This document shows, one piece after another, positions 1 to 5,942 of a stretch of 5,942 nt of DNA. How positions within the stretch are numbered: the first letter of the stretch is position 1; each line of letters opens with the position of its first letter. The position numbers and the translations under genes were made by a program. The stretch comes from Elusimicrobiota bacterium (GTDB lineage: Bacteria; Elusimicrobiota; Elusimicrobia; UBA1565; UBA9628): contig JAMPYD010000136.1 of NCBI GenBank assembly GCA_023700845.1, positions 1 through 5,942 on the forward strand. Direction: 5' to 3'. The notes under the pieces were generated by a model that saw only the letters and a program-made list of their open reading frames with translations, was not told where the DNA came from and did no database searches.

Positions 1-1
1 C

Positions 2-295
2 GTCCTCAAGGGCGCCGTGGACGCGGGCGAGTACGAGCTCAAGGGCATGTCCACCTACATCGGCAAGTCCGACCGCGTGCAGGTGCAGATCAAGGGCTCG
101 GGCCTGTTCGGCTCCGCCCCCGAGGTCGCCGCCTCCGTGCACCGCAAGCCCGAGGGCTACATGCTCGTCGCCGTCACCGAGGGCTACCCGGTCGTCAACG
201 GCGCGAAGGTCGCCGGCTCCGTCGTCTTGAAGGAAGGCGACATGATCGACTGCGGCTCGACGACGATGATCTTCGAGCTGCGCGACCCGGCCTAA
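2..295 (+). CDS. FHA-like domain protein, C-terminal part (5' end outside window)
   Basis: The reading frame is open from the left edge and ends at TAA 293-295, giving 97 visible residues. A GTG at 17 lies in this frame, but the frame continues upstream of it, so I treat the gene as cut by the window edge and not as starting there. The visible part looks like a forkhead-associated (FHA) fold, a beta-sandwich that usually binds phosphothreonine peptides. There is an IGKSD stretch at residues 20-24 in the place of the family's IGRS motif, a VHRKPEGYML segment at 46-55 in the place of SRxHA, an NG pair at 66-67, and a closing LKEGDMIDCGSTTMIFEL strand pair at 76-93. The GR arginine is lysine here and the SRxH motif is imperfect, so phosphopeptide binding may be altered or lost. 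Any enzymatic or membrane domain would lie upstream and is not visible. Role unknown; the FHA call is by pattern only. Confidence 0.7.
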   Translation, partial: VLKGAVDAGEYELKGMSTYIGKSDRVQVQIKGSGLFGSAPEVAASVHRKPEGYMLVAVTEGYPVVNGAKVAGSVVLKEGDMIDCGSTTMIFELRDPA

Positions 296-380
296 GCGGC
301 GTCCGCGACGGCCCCGGAGGACCCCCTTCGCCCAGGGCCTCTTGCCGCGCCTCCGCTTACCCGTCCGTCCCTCCTGCGCG

Positions 381-401
381 CCCCGCCTCCGGGGTATTCT
401 T
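381..401 (+). other. Small GC hairpin followed by TATTCTT, just before the exported-protein gene
   Basis: The arms CCCCG (381-385) and CGGGG (390-394) can pair around a CCTC loop, and TATTCTT follows at 395-401. Two readings are possible. It may be a weak intrinsic terminator of the upstream FHA gene, although a 5-bp stem and a broken T run are poor for that. Alternatively, TATTCT at 395-400 may be a -10 box, which would place the transcription start at or next to the ATG at 408 and give a leaderless or nearly leaderless mRNA. No good -35 hexamer stands 16-18 bases upstream. I cannot choose between the two. Confidence 0.3.
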
Positions 402-407
402 AACTCC

Positions 408-920
408 ATGAAGCGCCTGCTGCTCGCCGGACTGCTCGCCGTCCCCGTCGCGCTGTCGCGCTCGGGCGCCCGCGCCGACCAGGACGACGCCTACGGAAGC
501 CTGATCGGCATGGCCGGCTCGGCGGCGAGCGACCGGGGCCCCGAGGCCGGCGGCATCCCGCCGGACAATCCTTCGATGGAGCGGGGCCCCGCCTCCCCGG
601 CTCACTCCGCCGAGGCGCCGGCCGCCGCGGCCGCTCCGGCCCCGGCCGCGAAGCCGGGCCCCGCGCCGTCGGCCCGGAGAGAGGCCGTCAAGAGCGACGA
701 CGCCCCGTCCGTGGCGGTCCCCGCGGCGACGGCCCCCCGCGTGTGGACCAAGGTGTTCTCGACCCTCCTGCCGCCCATGGCGCGCGCCGCGGCCTTCGAG
801 GTCGAGGCGTCCACGTCCGCCGGGTCACGCGCCGCCACGGCCGCCTCCGCCGCGGGCTCCGCCCAGGGCCTCCTCGAGCTGGTCGCCGCGGCGACCGCGC
901 CCTCCTCCCCCGGCCGGTAA
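408..920 (+). CDS. Exported Ala/Pro-rich protein of unknown function
   Basis: I do not recognise this 170-residue protein. The ATG at 408 is chosen over an in-frame TTG at 342 because it begins directly with a textbook Sec signal peptide: MKR, a hydrophobic core at residues 4-16, and a signal peptidase I-type ARA site at 21-23 before DQDD. There is no lipobox cysteine, so it should be a soluble periplasmic or secreted protein. Residues 24-60 are Gly/Ser/Asp-rich. Residues 61-110 are low-complexity Ala/Pro with scattered Lys and Arg, like an extended linker. Residues 111-133 (starting RVWTKVFSTLLPP) are the only less biased stretch and could be a short helix. The C-terminus is again Ala/Ser-rich. 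No clear Shine-Dalgarno precedes the ATG; the nearest purine run, GGGG 391-394, lies 13 bases away. It is separated from korA by 136 bases with its own promoter, so a role with the metabolic operon is not implied. Its coding status rests mainly on the signal peptide. Confidence 0.6.
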   Translation: MKRLLLAGLLAVPVALSRSGARADQDDAYGSLIGMAGSAASDRGPEAGGIPPDNPSMERGPASPAHSAEAPAAAAAPAPAAKPGPAPSARREAVKSDDAPSVAVPAATAPRVWTKVFSTLLPPMARAAAFEVEASTSAGSRAATAASAAGSAQGLLELVAAATAPSSPGR

Positions 921-962
921 TTATCGTCGTTTCGCGCGGGCGCCGGCGGGCGTCATAAAGAA

Positions 963-976
963 TTGACTTAGATCAA
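963..976. promoter_or_regulatory. FNR/CRP-family operator, one mismatch to TTGAT-N4-ATCAA
   Basis: The sequence is TTGAC-TTAG-ATCAA. It differs at one base from the FNR consensus TTGAT-N4-ATCAA, and the symmetry extends by one further pair (A962/T977). It stands out as an AT-rich palindrome in GC-rich DNA. Its centre, 969.5, lies about 41-42 bases upstream of the start expected from the TATAAT box at 1000-1005. That is the usual position for class II activation by FNR or CRP-type regulators. FNR-family proteins sense oxygen through an iron-sulfur cluster, or redox or NO in relatives, which suits an operon beginning with an oxygen-sensitive ferredoxin oxidoreductase. Which family member binds is unknown, and no regulator gene is in the window. 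Confidence 0.6.
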
Positions 977-999
977 TACTCCGGTTGCCTTTCGGGGAT

Positions 1000-1005
1000 T
1001 ATAAT
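1000..1005 (+). promoter_or_regulatory. -10 promoter element of the korAB-sucCD operon
   Basis: A perfect TATAAT hexamer lies in the 136-base gap before korA, in otherwise GC-rich DNA. The expected transcription start is near 1011-1012, giving a leader of about 45 bases before the korA ATG. The hexamer at the ideal -35 position (977-982, TACTCC) does not match TTGACA, as expected if the promoter depends on an activator bound at 963-976. TTGACT at 963-968 is 31 bases from the -10 box, too far to be its -35 partner. Confidence 0.6.
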
Positions 1006-1043
1006 AGGCGAAGCGGAGCCGCGTGGCCGCTACTTCGTCCGTC

Positions 1044-1047
1044 GGAG
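1044..1047 (+). promoter_or_regulatory. Shine-Dalgarno that fixes the korA start
   Basis: GGAG sits 9 bases before the ATG at 1057. The frame is open further upstream to an in-frame TTG at 985, but that codon lies before the predicted -10 box and transcription start, and the extra residues would be translated promoter sequence. The ATG at 1057 is therefore preferred. Confidence 0.7.
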
Positions 1048-1056
1048 AATCCCCAG

Positions 1057-2931
1057 ATGAGCGACACCTCCACCTCGCCGAAGCTTTCCAGCCTCCCGAT
1101 CGAAGAGATCGAATCCGCCGTGATCCGATTCGCCGGCGACTCCGGAGACGGAATCCAGCTGACCGGCATGCAGTTCACCACCACGACGGCCTTCGCCGGC
1201 AACGACCTGTCCACCTTCCCCGACTACCCCGCCGAGATCCGCGCCCCCGTGGGCACGACCGCCGGCGTGTCCGGCTTCCAGATCCAGTTCTCGTCGCGCC
1301 AGGTGCTCACCCCCGGCGACGCCCCCGACGTGTTCGTGGCGATGAACCCGGCCGCGATGAAGGCCAACGTCAAGGACGTCAAGAAGGGCGGCATGATCAT
1401 CGTCAACAAGGACACCTTCAACGCCGCGAACCTGAAGAAGGCCGGCTACGAGGAAGGCAAGAACCCTCTCGAGGACGGCTCGCTCTCCGAATTCCGCGTG
1501 ATCACCGTCGAGCTCGGCCGCCTGACGCGCAACGCCCTCGAGGGCATGGGCCTGTCGGCCACCGAGACGGAGCGCTGCAAGAACTTCTTCGCGCTGGGCA
1601 TGATGTACTGGCTCTACGACCGCCCGATGGAATCGACGCTGAAGTGGATCTCCGACAAGTTCAAGAAGAACCCCAAGTACGTCGAGGCGAACCACAAGGC
1701 GCTCCACGCCGGCAACGCGTACGCCGAGACGGCGGAGATCTTCGGCCATCACTTCCGCGTGCGCAAGGCGCCGATCAAGCCCGGCGTGTACCGCAACATC
1801 ACCGGCAACGAGGCGACCGCCCTCGGCTTCGTCGCGGCGTCGAACGTGTCGGGCCTGCCGCTGTGGCTCGGCTCGTATCCGATCACGCCCGCCTCCGACG
1901 TGCTCCACGAGCTGTCGAAGCACAAGGCCTTCGGGGTGAAGACCTTCCAGGCCGAGGACGAGATCGCCGCGATCGGCAGCGCCATCGGCGCCGCGTTCGC
2001 GGGGCATCTCGCCCTGACGACGACGTCCGGCCCCGGCGTGGCGCTCAAGACCGAGGCCATCGGCCTCGCCGTCATGACCGAGCTGCCCGTCGTGATCCTG
2101 AACGTTCAGCGCGGCGGCCCGTCCACCGGCCTGCCCACGAAGACCGAGCAGGCCGACCTGTTCCAGGCGATGTACGGCCGCAACGGCGAGAGCCCCGTGC
2201 CCGTGCTCGCGGCCGCCACCCCCGGCGACTGCTTCCAGATGGCCTACGAGGCCTGCCGCCTCGCGGTCAAGTACATGACCCCGGTGTTCCTCCTCACCGA
2301 CGGCTACCTCGCCAACGGCTCCGAGCCGTGGCTGATCCCGGATGCCGCCGCGCTGGCGAAGTTCGGAAAGTCCGCGCTCCCGGCGCTCGGGGACTTCAAG
2401 CTGTACAAGCGCGATCCGGAGACGATGGCCCGCCCCTGGCCGACCCCCGGCACGCCCGGCTACGAGCACCGCCTGGGCGGCATCGAGAAGCAGGACATCA
2501 CGGGAAATATCTCCTACGATCCCGACAACCACGAGCGCATGGTCCGCCTGCGCGCCGCGAAGGTCAACAAGATCGCCCAGGACATCCCTCCGACCGAGAT
2601 CCTCGGCGAGAATAAGGGCAAGGTGCTCCTCGTCGGCTGGGGCGGCACCTACGGCGCCATCACCGCCGCGGTGCAGAACCTCCAGAAGGCGGGCAAGAGC
2701 GTCTCGTCCGTGCATATCCGCCACATCAATCCTCTCCCGCCGGACCTGGGCGACATCATGGCGGGCTTCGAGCACGTGATCGTGCCCGAGCTCAACATGG
2801 GCCAGCTGCTCAAGATCCTGCGCGCGAAGTATCTCGTGCCCGCGACGGGCCTCAACAAGATCAAGGGCCAGCCGTTCAAGGTGTCCGAGATCGAAGCCGG
2901 CGTCGACGCGATCCTCAAGGGAGGGAAATAA
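1057..2931 (+). CDS. korA: 2-oxoglutarate:ferredoxin oxidoreductase, fused gamma-alpha subunit
   Basis: With KorB this enzyme oxidatively decarboxylates a 2-oxoacid, most likely 2-oxoglutarate, to its CoA thioester and CO2 and reduces ferredoxin. It is cytoplasmic and in principle reversible. At 624 residues it has the usual length of the fused form. The N-terminal gamma domain (about 20-210) opens with the FAGDSGDGIQ motif at 25-34. The alpha pyrimidine-binding domain carries YPITPAS at 274-280, an AEDE segment soon after, and the family signature NVQRGGPSTGLPTKTEQADL at 349-368, followed by YGRNGE from 373. A transketolase C-terminal-like domain (about 520-624) includes VPELNMGQL. No ferredoxin-type CxxCxxC domain is present, so the electron carrier is encoded elsewhere. 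korB follows after one base and sucCD lie downstream. That context supports 2-oxoglutarate over pyruvate or branched-chain acids, though residues alone do not settle the substrate. Confidence 0.93.
   Translation: MSDTSTSPKLSSLPIEEIESAVIRFAGDSGDGIQLTGMQFTTTTAFAGNDLSTFPDYPAEIRAPVGTTAGVSGFQIQFSSRQVLTPGDAPDVFVAMNPAAMKANVKDVKKGGMIIVNKDTFNAANLKKAGYEEGKNPLEDGSLSEFRVITVELGRLTRNALEGMGLSATETERCKNFFALGMMYWLYDRPMESTLKWISDKFKKNPKYVEANHKALHAGNAYAETAEIFGHHFRVRKAPIKPGVYRNITGNEATALGFVAASNVSGLPLWLGSYPITPASDVLHELSKHKAFGVKTFQAEDEIAAIGSAIGAAFAGHLALTTTSGPGVALKTEAIGLAVMTELPVVILNVQRGGPSTGLPTKTEQADLFQAMYGRNGESPVPVLAAATPGDCFQMAYEACRLAVKYMTPVFLLTDGYLANGSEPWLIPDAAALAKFGKSALPALGDFKLYKRDPETMARPWPTPGTPGYEHRLGGIEKQDITGNISYDPDNHERMVRLRAAKVNKIAQDIPPTEILGENKGKVLLVGWGGTYGAITAAVQNLQKAGKSVSSVHIRHINPLPPDLGDIMAGFEHVIVPELNMGQLLKILRAKYLVPATGLNKIKGQPFKVSEIEAGVDAILKGGK
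2919..2925 (+). promoter_or_regulatory. Strong Shine-Dalgarno for korB inside the end of korA
   Basis: GGGAGGG lies within the last codons of korA, 7 bases before the korB ATG at 2933. With only one base between the korA stop and the korB start, it should allow terminating ribosomes to reinitiate and keep the two subunits in balanced supply. Confidence 0.7.
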
Positions 2932-2932
2932 C

Positions 2933-3976
2933 ATGGCCGCCGAATCAGACAACGAGATGGAGATGCTTCCCGCGGCGGGCCCGATCGTGCAGACCGCCAA
3001 GGACTTCAAGTCCGACCAGATGGTCCGCTGGTGCCCCGGCTGCGGCGACTTCGCGATCCTCGCGACCGTGCAGAAGGTCCTGCCGACGCTGAACATCCCC
3101 CGGGAGAAGATCGTGTTCGTGTCGGGCATCGGCTGCTCGTCGCGCTTCCCGTACTACATGAACACCTACGGCTTCCACACGATCCACGGCCGCGCTCCGA
3201 CGATCGCGACCGGCCTCAAGGGCTCGAACCCCGACCTGCAGGTGTGGGTCGTGACCGGCGACGGGGACGGCCTCTCGATCGGCGGCAACCACCTCATCCA
3301 CGCGCTGCGCCGCAACGTCGACATCAAGATCCTCCTGTTCAACAACAGGATCTACGGCCTGACCAAGGGCCAGTACTCGCCGACGTCCGAGCTCGGCAAG
3401 AAGACCAAGTCCTCTCCGATGGGCTCGGTCGACGCGCCGATCAATCCGGTCGCGCTGGCGCTGGCGTCGGAGGCGAGCTTCGTGGCGCGCGCCGTCGACA
3501 CCGACCTCCCGTTCCTCGGCGAGGTCCTGACCCGGGCGGCGAAGCACAAGGGCTCGGCGTTCATCGAGATCTTCCAGAACTGCATCGTCTTCAACGACGG
3601 CGCGTGGGAGTCGGTGGCGGCGAAGGAAGCCCGCGACGAGAAGATGATGAAGGTCGCCCACGGCAAGCCGATGATCTTCGGCGCCAAGAAGGACAAGGGC
3701 ATCGTCCTCAACGGCCTCGAGCCCGAGGTCGTCTCCTTCGACCCGGCGAACCCGCCGAAAAACCTCCTCATCCACGACGAGAAGGCGCCGTCGGCGACGC
3801 TCGCCAACTTCCTCGCGCACATGGCCGAGCCGGTGCCGCAGGGCGTGTTCCGCGACGTGCAGCGCCCGACCCTGCACGAGCTGATGGGCGCGCAGATCGA
3901 CCAGGCCAGGAAGGAGAAGCCGTCCGACCTGCAGAAGCTGCTGAAGGGCCCCGAGACGTGGACCGTCGCGGCCTGA
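2933..3976 (+). CDS. korB: 2-oxoglutarate:ferredoxin oxidoreductase, beta subunit
   Basis: This is the thiamine-diphosphate and iron-sulfur subunit (347 residues) that partners KorA. Four cysteines, C34 and C37 in WCPGCGDFAIL, C68 in SGIGCSSRFPYY, and C217 in EIFQNCIVFNDG, have nearly the spacing of the four [4Fe-4S] ligands known in archaeal two-subunit oxoacid:ferredoxin oxidoreductases. The diphosphate/Mg motif starts GDGDG at 109-113 and ends in the NN pair at 137-138, followed by the conserved IYGLTKGQYSPTS segment. HGRAP at 85-89 is also family-typical. The first 25 or so residues, acidic and Met-rich, are an extension before the conserved core. A strong ribosome site 7 bases upstream supports this start. 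It begins one base after the korA stop and precedes sucC by 14 bases. Bound carrier domains are absent, so electrons leave to a separate ferredoxin. The cluster is oxygen-sensitive in this family, which fits the FNR-like box upstream. Confidence 0.94.
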   Translation: MAAESDNEMEMLPAAGPIVQTAKDFKSDQMVRWCPGCGDFAILATVQKVLPTLNIPREKIVFVSGIGCSSRFPYYMNTYGFHTIHGRAPTIATGLKGSNPDLQVWVVTGDGDGLSIGGNHLIHALRRNVDIKILLFNNRIYGLTKGQYSPTSELGKKTKSSPMGSVDAPINPVALALASEASFVARAVDTDLPFLGEVLTRAAKHKGSAFIEIFQNCIVFNDGAWESVAAKEARDEKMMKVAHGKPMIFGAKKDKGIVLNGLEPEVVSFDPANPPKNLLIHDEKAPSATLANFLAHMAEPVPQGVFRDVQRPTLHELMGAQIDQARKEKPSDLQKLLKGPETWTVAA

Positions 3977-3990
3977 TATAAGGGAGAGCC

Positions 3991-5148
3991 ATGAAACTTC
4001 TCGAGCATGAAGGAAAGGAAATCCTCAAGGCGCGCGGCGTGCCCGTGCCCCCGTTCGGCGGCCTGATCAAGACGACGGCCCAGGTCCAGGCCGCGCTCAA
4101 GCGCGCCGGCAAGGCGCCGTGGGTCGTCAAGGCGCAGGTGCTCGCCGGCGGACGCGGCAAGGCGGGCGGCATCAAGCTCGCGAAGACTCCCAAGGAGGCC
4201 AAGGATATCGCCAAGGCCATGATCGGGATGAACCTGATCACCCACCAGACGCACGGGCAGGCCATCAAGGTCAAGGAGCTGCTCATCGAGGGCGGCGTCA
4301 AGATCGAGCGCGAAATCTACTTCTCCGTCGTCATGGACCGCAAGAACGCGGGCCCGACCATCATCGCCTCCGCCCAGGGCGGCATGGAGATCGAGACCCT
4401 CGCCGAGGAGCATCCCGAGGCGATCATCCGCATGCCCGTGGATCCGAACGTCGGCCTGCGCGACTTCGCGGCCCGGCGTCTCGCCTTCCAGCTCGACATC
4501 GCCCCGACCCACACGGCCGCCTTCGTGCGCGTCGCCAAGACGTTGGTCAAGGCCTTCATCGAGCTCGACTGCTCGATGCTCGAGATCAATCCCCTGATCC
4601 TGACCCCTAAAGACGTGATGGCGCTCGACTGCAAGATGAGCACCGACGACAACGCGTCCTACCGCCAGGGCGAGCTCGCGAAGTTCAAGGACCACGAGGC
4701 CTCGGCGCTCGAGCTCGAGGCCAAAAAGCACGACATCTCCTACGTGGGCCTCGACGGCACGATCGGCTGCATGGTCAACGGCGCGGGCCTCGCCATGGGC
4801 ACGATGGACACCATCGCGCTCGCGGGCGGCAGCCCGGCGAACTTCCTCGACGTCGGCGGCGGGGCCAACGAGGAGCGCGTCACGAAGGCCCTCCAGCTCA
4901 TCCTCAAGGACAAGAAGGTCCGGGCCATCCTGATCAACATCTTCGGCGGCATCGTGAAGTGCGACATGATCGCGGCCGGCGTCGTCTCGGCGCTGAAGAA
5001 GATCAAGCTCAAGGTGCCCCTCGTCGTGCGCCTGCAGGGCACGAACGTCGAGGCCGGCAAGGAGATCCTCAAGAAGTCCGGCCTCGCGATCATCGCGGCC
5101 GACGATCTGTGGGACGCGGCGCAGAAAGCGGTGGAGGCCGCGAAATAA
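3991..5148 (+). CDS. sucC: Succinyl-CoA synthetase (ADP/GDP-forming), beta subunit
   Basis: With SucD it converts succinyl-CoA, phosphate and a nucleoside diphosphate to succinate, CoA and the triphosphate, or runs in reverse. At 385 residues it is close to the 388 of E. coli SucC. The N-terminal ATP-grasp domain has K47 and the glycine-rich loop GGRGKAGG at 53-60. LEINPL at 197-202 and LDCK at 212-215 supply N200 and D213, which correspond to the E. coli Mg-nucleotide ligands N199 and D213. The C-terminal CoA-ligase domain has VNGAGLAMGTMD (262-273), the segment ANFLDVGGGA, NIFGGI (316-321) and VRLQGTN. AGGGAG at 3981-3986 serves as ribosome site, 4 bases before the ATG. Whether ATP or GTP is preferred cannot be told here. 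It takes the product of KorAB directly, and sucD follows after one base. Confidence 0.96.
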   Translation: MKLLEHEGKEILKARGVPVPPFGGLIKTTAQVQAALKRAGKAPWVVKAQVLAGGRGKAGGIKLAKTPKEAKDIAKAMIGMNLITHQTHGQAIKVKELLIEGGVKIEREIYFSVVMDRKNAGPTIIASAQGGMEIETLAEEHPEAIIRMPVDPNVGLRDFAARRLAFQLDIAPTHTAAFVRVAKTLVKAFIELDCSMLEINPLILTPKDVMALDCKMSTDDNASYRQGELAKFKDHEASALELEAKKHDISYVGLDGTIGCMVNGAGLAMGTMDTIALAGGSPANFLDVGGGANEERVTKALQLILKDKKVRAILINIFGGIVKCDMIAAGVVSALKKIKLKVPLVVRLQGTNVEAGKEILKKSGLAIIAADDLWDAAQKAVEAAK

Positions 5149-5149
5149 C

Positions 5150-5942
5150 ATGGCCATCATTCTCGACAAAGACTCGAAGATTCTCGTCCAGGGCTTCACC
5201 GGCTCCCAGGGCACCTTCCACGCGAAGCAGTGCATCGAGTACGGCACGCAGATCGTCGCCGGCGTCACCCCCGGCCGCGGCGGCCAGACCCACCTCGACC
5301 GGCCCGTCTTCAACACGGTGCACGACGCGGTCCGCAACACGGGCGCGTTCGTCTCTCTGATCTTCGTCCCCGCGCCGTACGCGGCGGACTCGATCATGGA
5401 GGCCGTCGACGGCGGCTGCTCGACGGTCATCTGCATCACCGAGGGCATCCCGGTCATGGACATGGCCAAGGTCAAGCGCTACATCCAGCAGGTGGAGCGC
5501 TCCGGCCGCGAGATCACCTTGATCGGGCCGAACTGCCCCGGCGTGATCACGCCCGGGCAGTGCAAGGCCGGCATCATGCCCGCGTTCATCCACAAGCCCG
5601 GCAGCATCGGCGTCGTGTCCCGCTCCGGCACCTTGACCTACGAGGCCGTCGACCAGCTCACCAAGCGCGGCTTCGGCCAGTCCACCGTCGTCGGCATCGG
5701 CGGCGACCCGATCAACGGCTCGAACTTCTCCGACATCCTCGCCAAGTTCGAGGCGGACGAGGCGACCGACGCCGTCGTCATGATCGGCGAGATCGGCGGC
5801 TCGGCCGAGGAGGACGCCGCGCGCTTCTTCAAGGACAAGATGACGAAGCCCGTTTTCGGCTTCATCGCCGGAAAGGCGGCCCCCGAGGGGCGGCGCATGG
5901 GCCACGCGGGCGCGATCGTCGAGGGCGGGGCCGGCACGCACG
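5150..5942 (+). CDS. sucD: Succinyl-CoA synthetase, alpha subunit (3' end outside window)
   Basis: The frame is open from ATG 5150 through the right edge, giving 264 residues. E. coli SucD has 289, so roughly the last 25-30 residues are missing. The protein starts MAIILDKDSKILVQGFTGSQ. The CoA-binding Rossmann domain shows GFTGSQGTFH (15-24) and VTPGRGG (39-45). GPNCPGVITPGQCKAGIMP begins at residue 126 and is followed by the SRSGTLTYE segment and GIGGDPINGSNF. The catalytic phosphohistidine is present in GHAGAIVEGG as H252 (codon 5903-5905, equivalent to E. coli H246), so the active site is complete despite the cut. The start is one base after the sucC stop. The nearest Shine-Dalgarno-like run, GGAGG at 5133-5137, is 12 bases away, longer than ideal, so translational coupling to sucC is likely. 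Confidence 0.95.
   Translation, partial: MAIILDKDSKILVQGFTGSQGTFHAKQCIEYGTQIVAGVTPGRGGQTHLDRPVFNTVHDAVRNTGAFVSLIFVPAPYAADSIMEAVDGGCSTVICITEGIPVMDMAKVKRYIQQVERSGREITLIGPNCPGVITPGQCKAGIMPAFIHKPGSIGVVSRSGTLTYEAVDQLTKRGFGQSTVVGIGGDPINGSNFSDILAKFEADEATDAVVMIGEIGGSAEEDAARFFKDKMTKPVFGFIAGKAAPEGRRMGHAGAIVEGGAGTH

Noticed and set aside
310..339. GGCCC (310-314) and GGGCC (335-339) as a terminator stem after the FHA gene
   Set aside because: It has only five base pairs around a 20-base loop, with no T run after it.
921..958. GC-rich stretch after the exported-protein gene as a terminator
   Set aside because: CGCCGGCG is self-complementary but has no loop, and no T run follows, so no intrinsic terminator can be supported.
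963..968. TTGACT as a sigma-70 -35 hexamer
   Set aside because: It is 31 bases from the TATAAT at 1000-1005, and no -10-like sequence lies 16-18 bases downstream. It is better explained as half of the FNR-like palindrome.
1012..1031. AGCGG/CCGCT hairpin in the korA leader
   Set aside because: It is a 5-bp stem with a 10-base loop that does not cover the ribosome site at 1044-1047. Such pairs are frequent by chance in GC-rich DNA, and no riboswitch-like architecture is visible in the roughly 45-base leader.
1023..2615. A 530-codon open frame on the plus strand overlapping korA
   Set aside because: The product is dominated by Arg, Pro and Gly, as expected from reading GC-rich codons out of phase. 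korA in the other frame carries all the family motifs.
1030..3129. A 699-codon open frame on the minus strand opposite korA and the start of korB
   Set aside because: The protein is rich in Arg, Gly, Val and His with no recognisable domain. It mirrors the codon bias of korA, whose family motifs are unmistakable. GC-rich genes commonly leave such long antisense frames open.
3352..5475. A 707-codon open frame on the minus strand across korB, sucC and sucD
   Set aside because: It crosses three well-supported genes, has a composition typical of a shadow frame and shows no motif or ribosome site.
5090..5941. A 283-codon minus-strand frame opposite sucD
   Set aside because: The plus-strand frame from 5150 encodes a near-complete SucD with its catalytic histidine. 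The minus frame is low-complexity Asp, Ala, Arg and Val.

Overview
This GC-rich window comes from a bacterium and reads as a mostly ordinary, tightly packed metabolic locus with every supported gene on the + strand. Its core is a four-gene cluster, korA-korB-sucC-sucD. It encodes a two-subunit thiamine-diphosphate 2-oxoacid (most likely 2-oxoglutarate):ferredoxin oxidoreductase followed by both subunits of succinyl-CoA synthetase. Together these interconvert 2-oxoglutarate, succinyl-CoA and succinate, two consecutive TCA-cycle steps. Electrons pass to ferredoxin rather than NAD, and energy is captured as a nucleoside triphosphate. The oxygen-sensitive ferredoxin enzyme in place of the 2-oxoglutarate dehydrogenase complex points to an anaerobic or facultative lifestyle. 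The lineage cannot be fixed from the sequence. A high-GC member of a phylum such as Elusimicrobiota or Acidobacteriota would fit, but that is only a guess.

Layout: positions 2-295 are the 3' end of a gene whose product ends in an FHA-like domain. Positions 296-407 are a GC-rich spacer holding a small hairpin followed by TATTCTT. Positions 408-920 encode a 170-residue exported Ala/Pro-rich protein of unknown function. Positions 921-1056 are the cluster's regulatory region. It contains a near-consensus FNR/CRP-family palindrome (963-976), a perfect TATAAT box (1000-1005) and a Shine-Dalgarno that fixes the korA start at 1057. korA (1057-2931), korB (2933-3976), sucC (3991-5148) and sucD (5150 to the right edge) follow with gaps of 1, 14 and 1 bases, so they are almost certainly one transcript.

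The most interesting point is regulatory. The FNR-like box is centred about 41-42 bases upstream of the start predicted from the TATAAT box, the classic spacing for a class II activator, and there is no good -35 element. This suggests that oxygen or redox state controls the operon. No mobile element, CRISPR array, tRNA or rRNA is seen, and I found no evidence of a previously undescribed system. The least explained items are the exported low-complexity protein and the sequence just before it.
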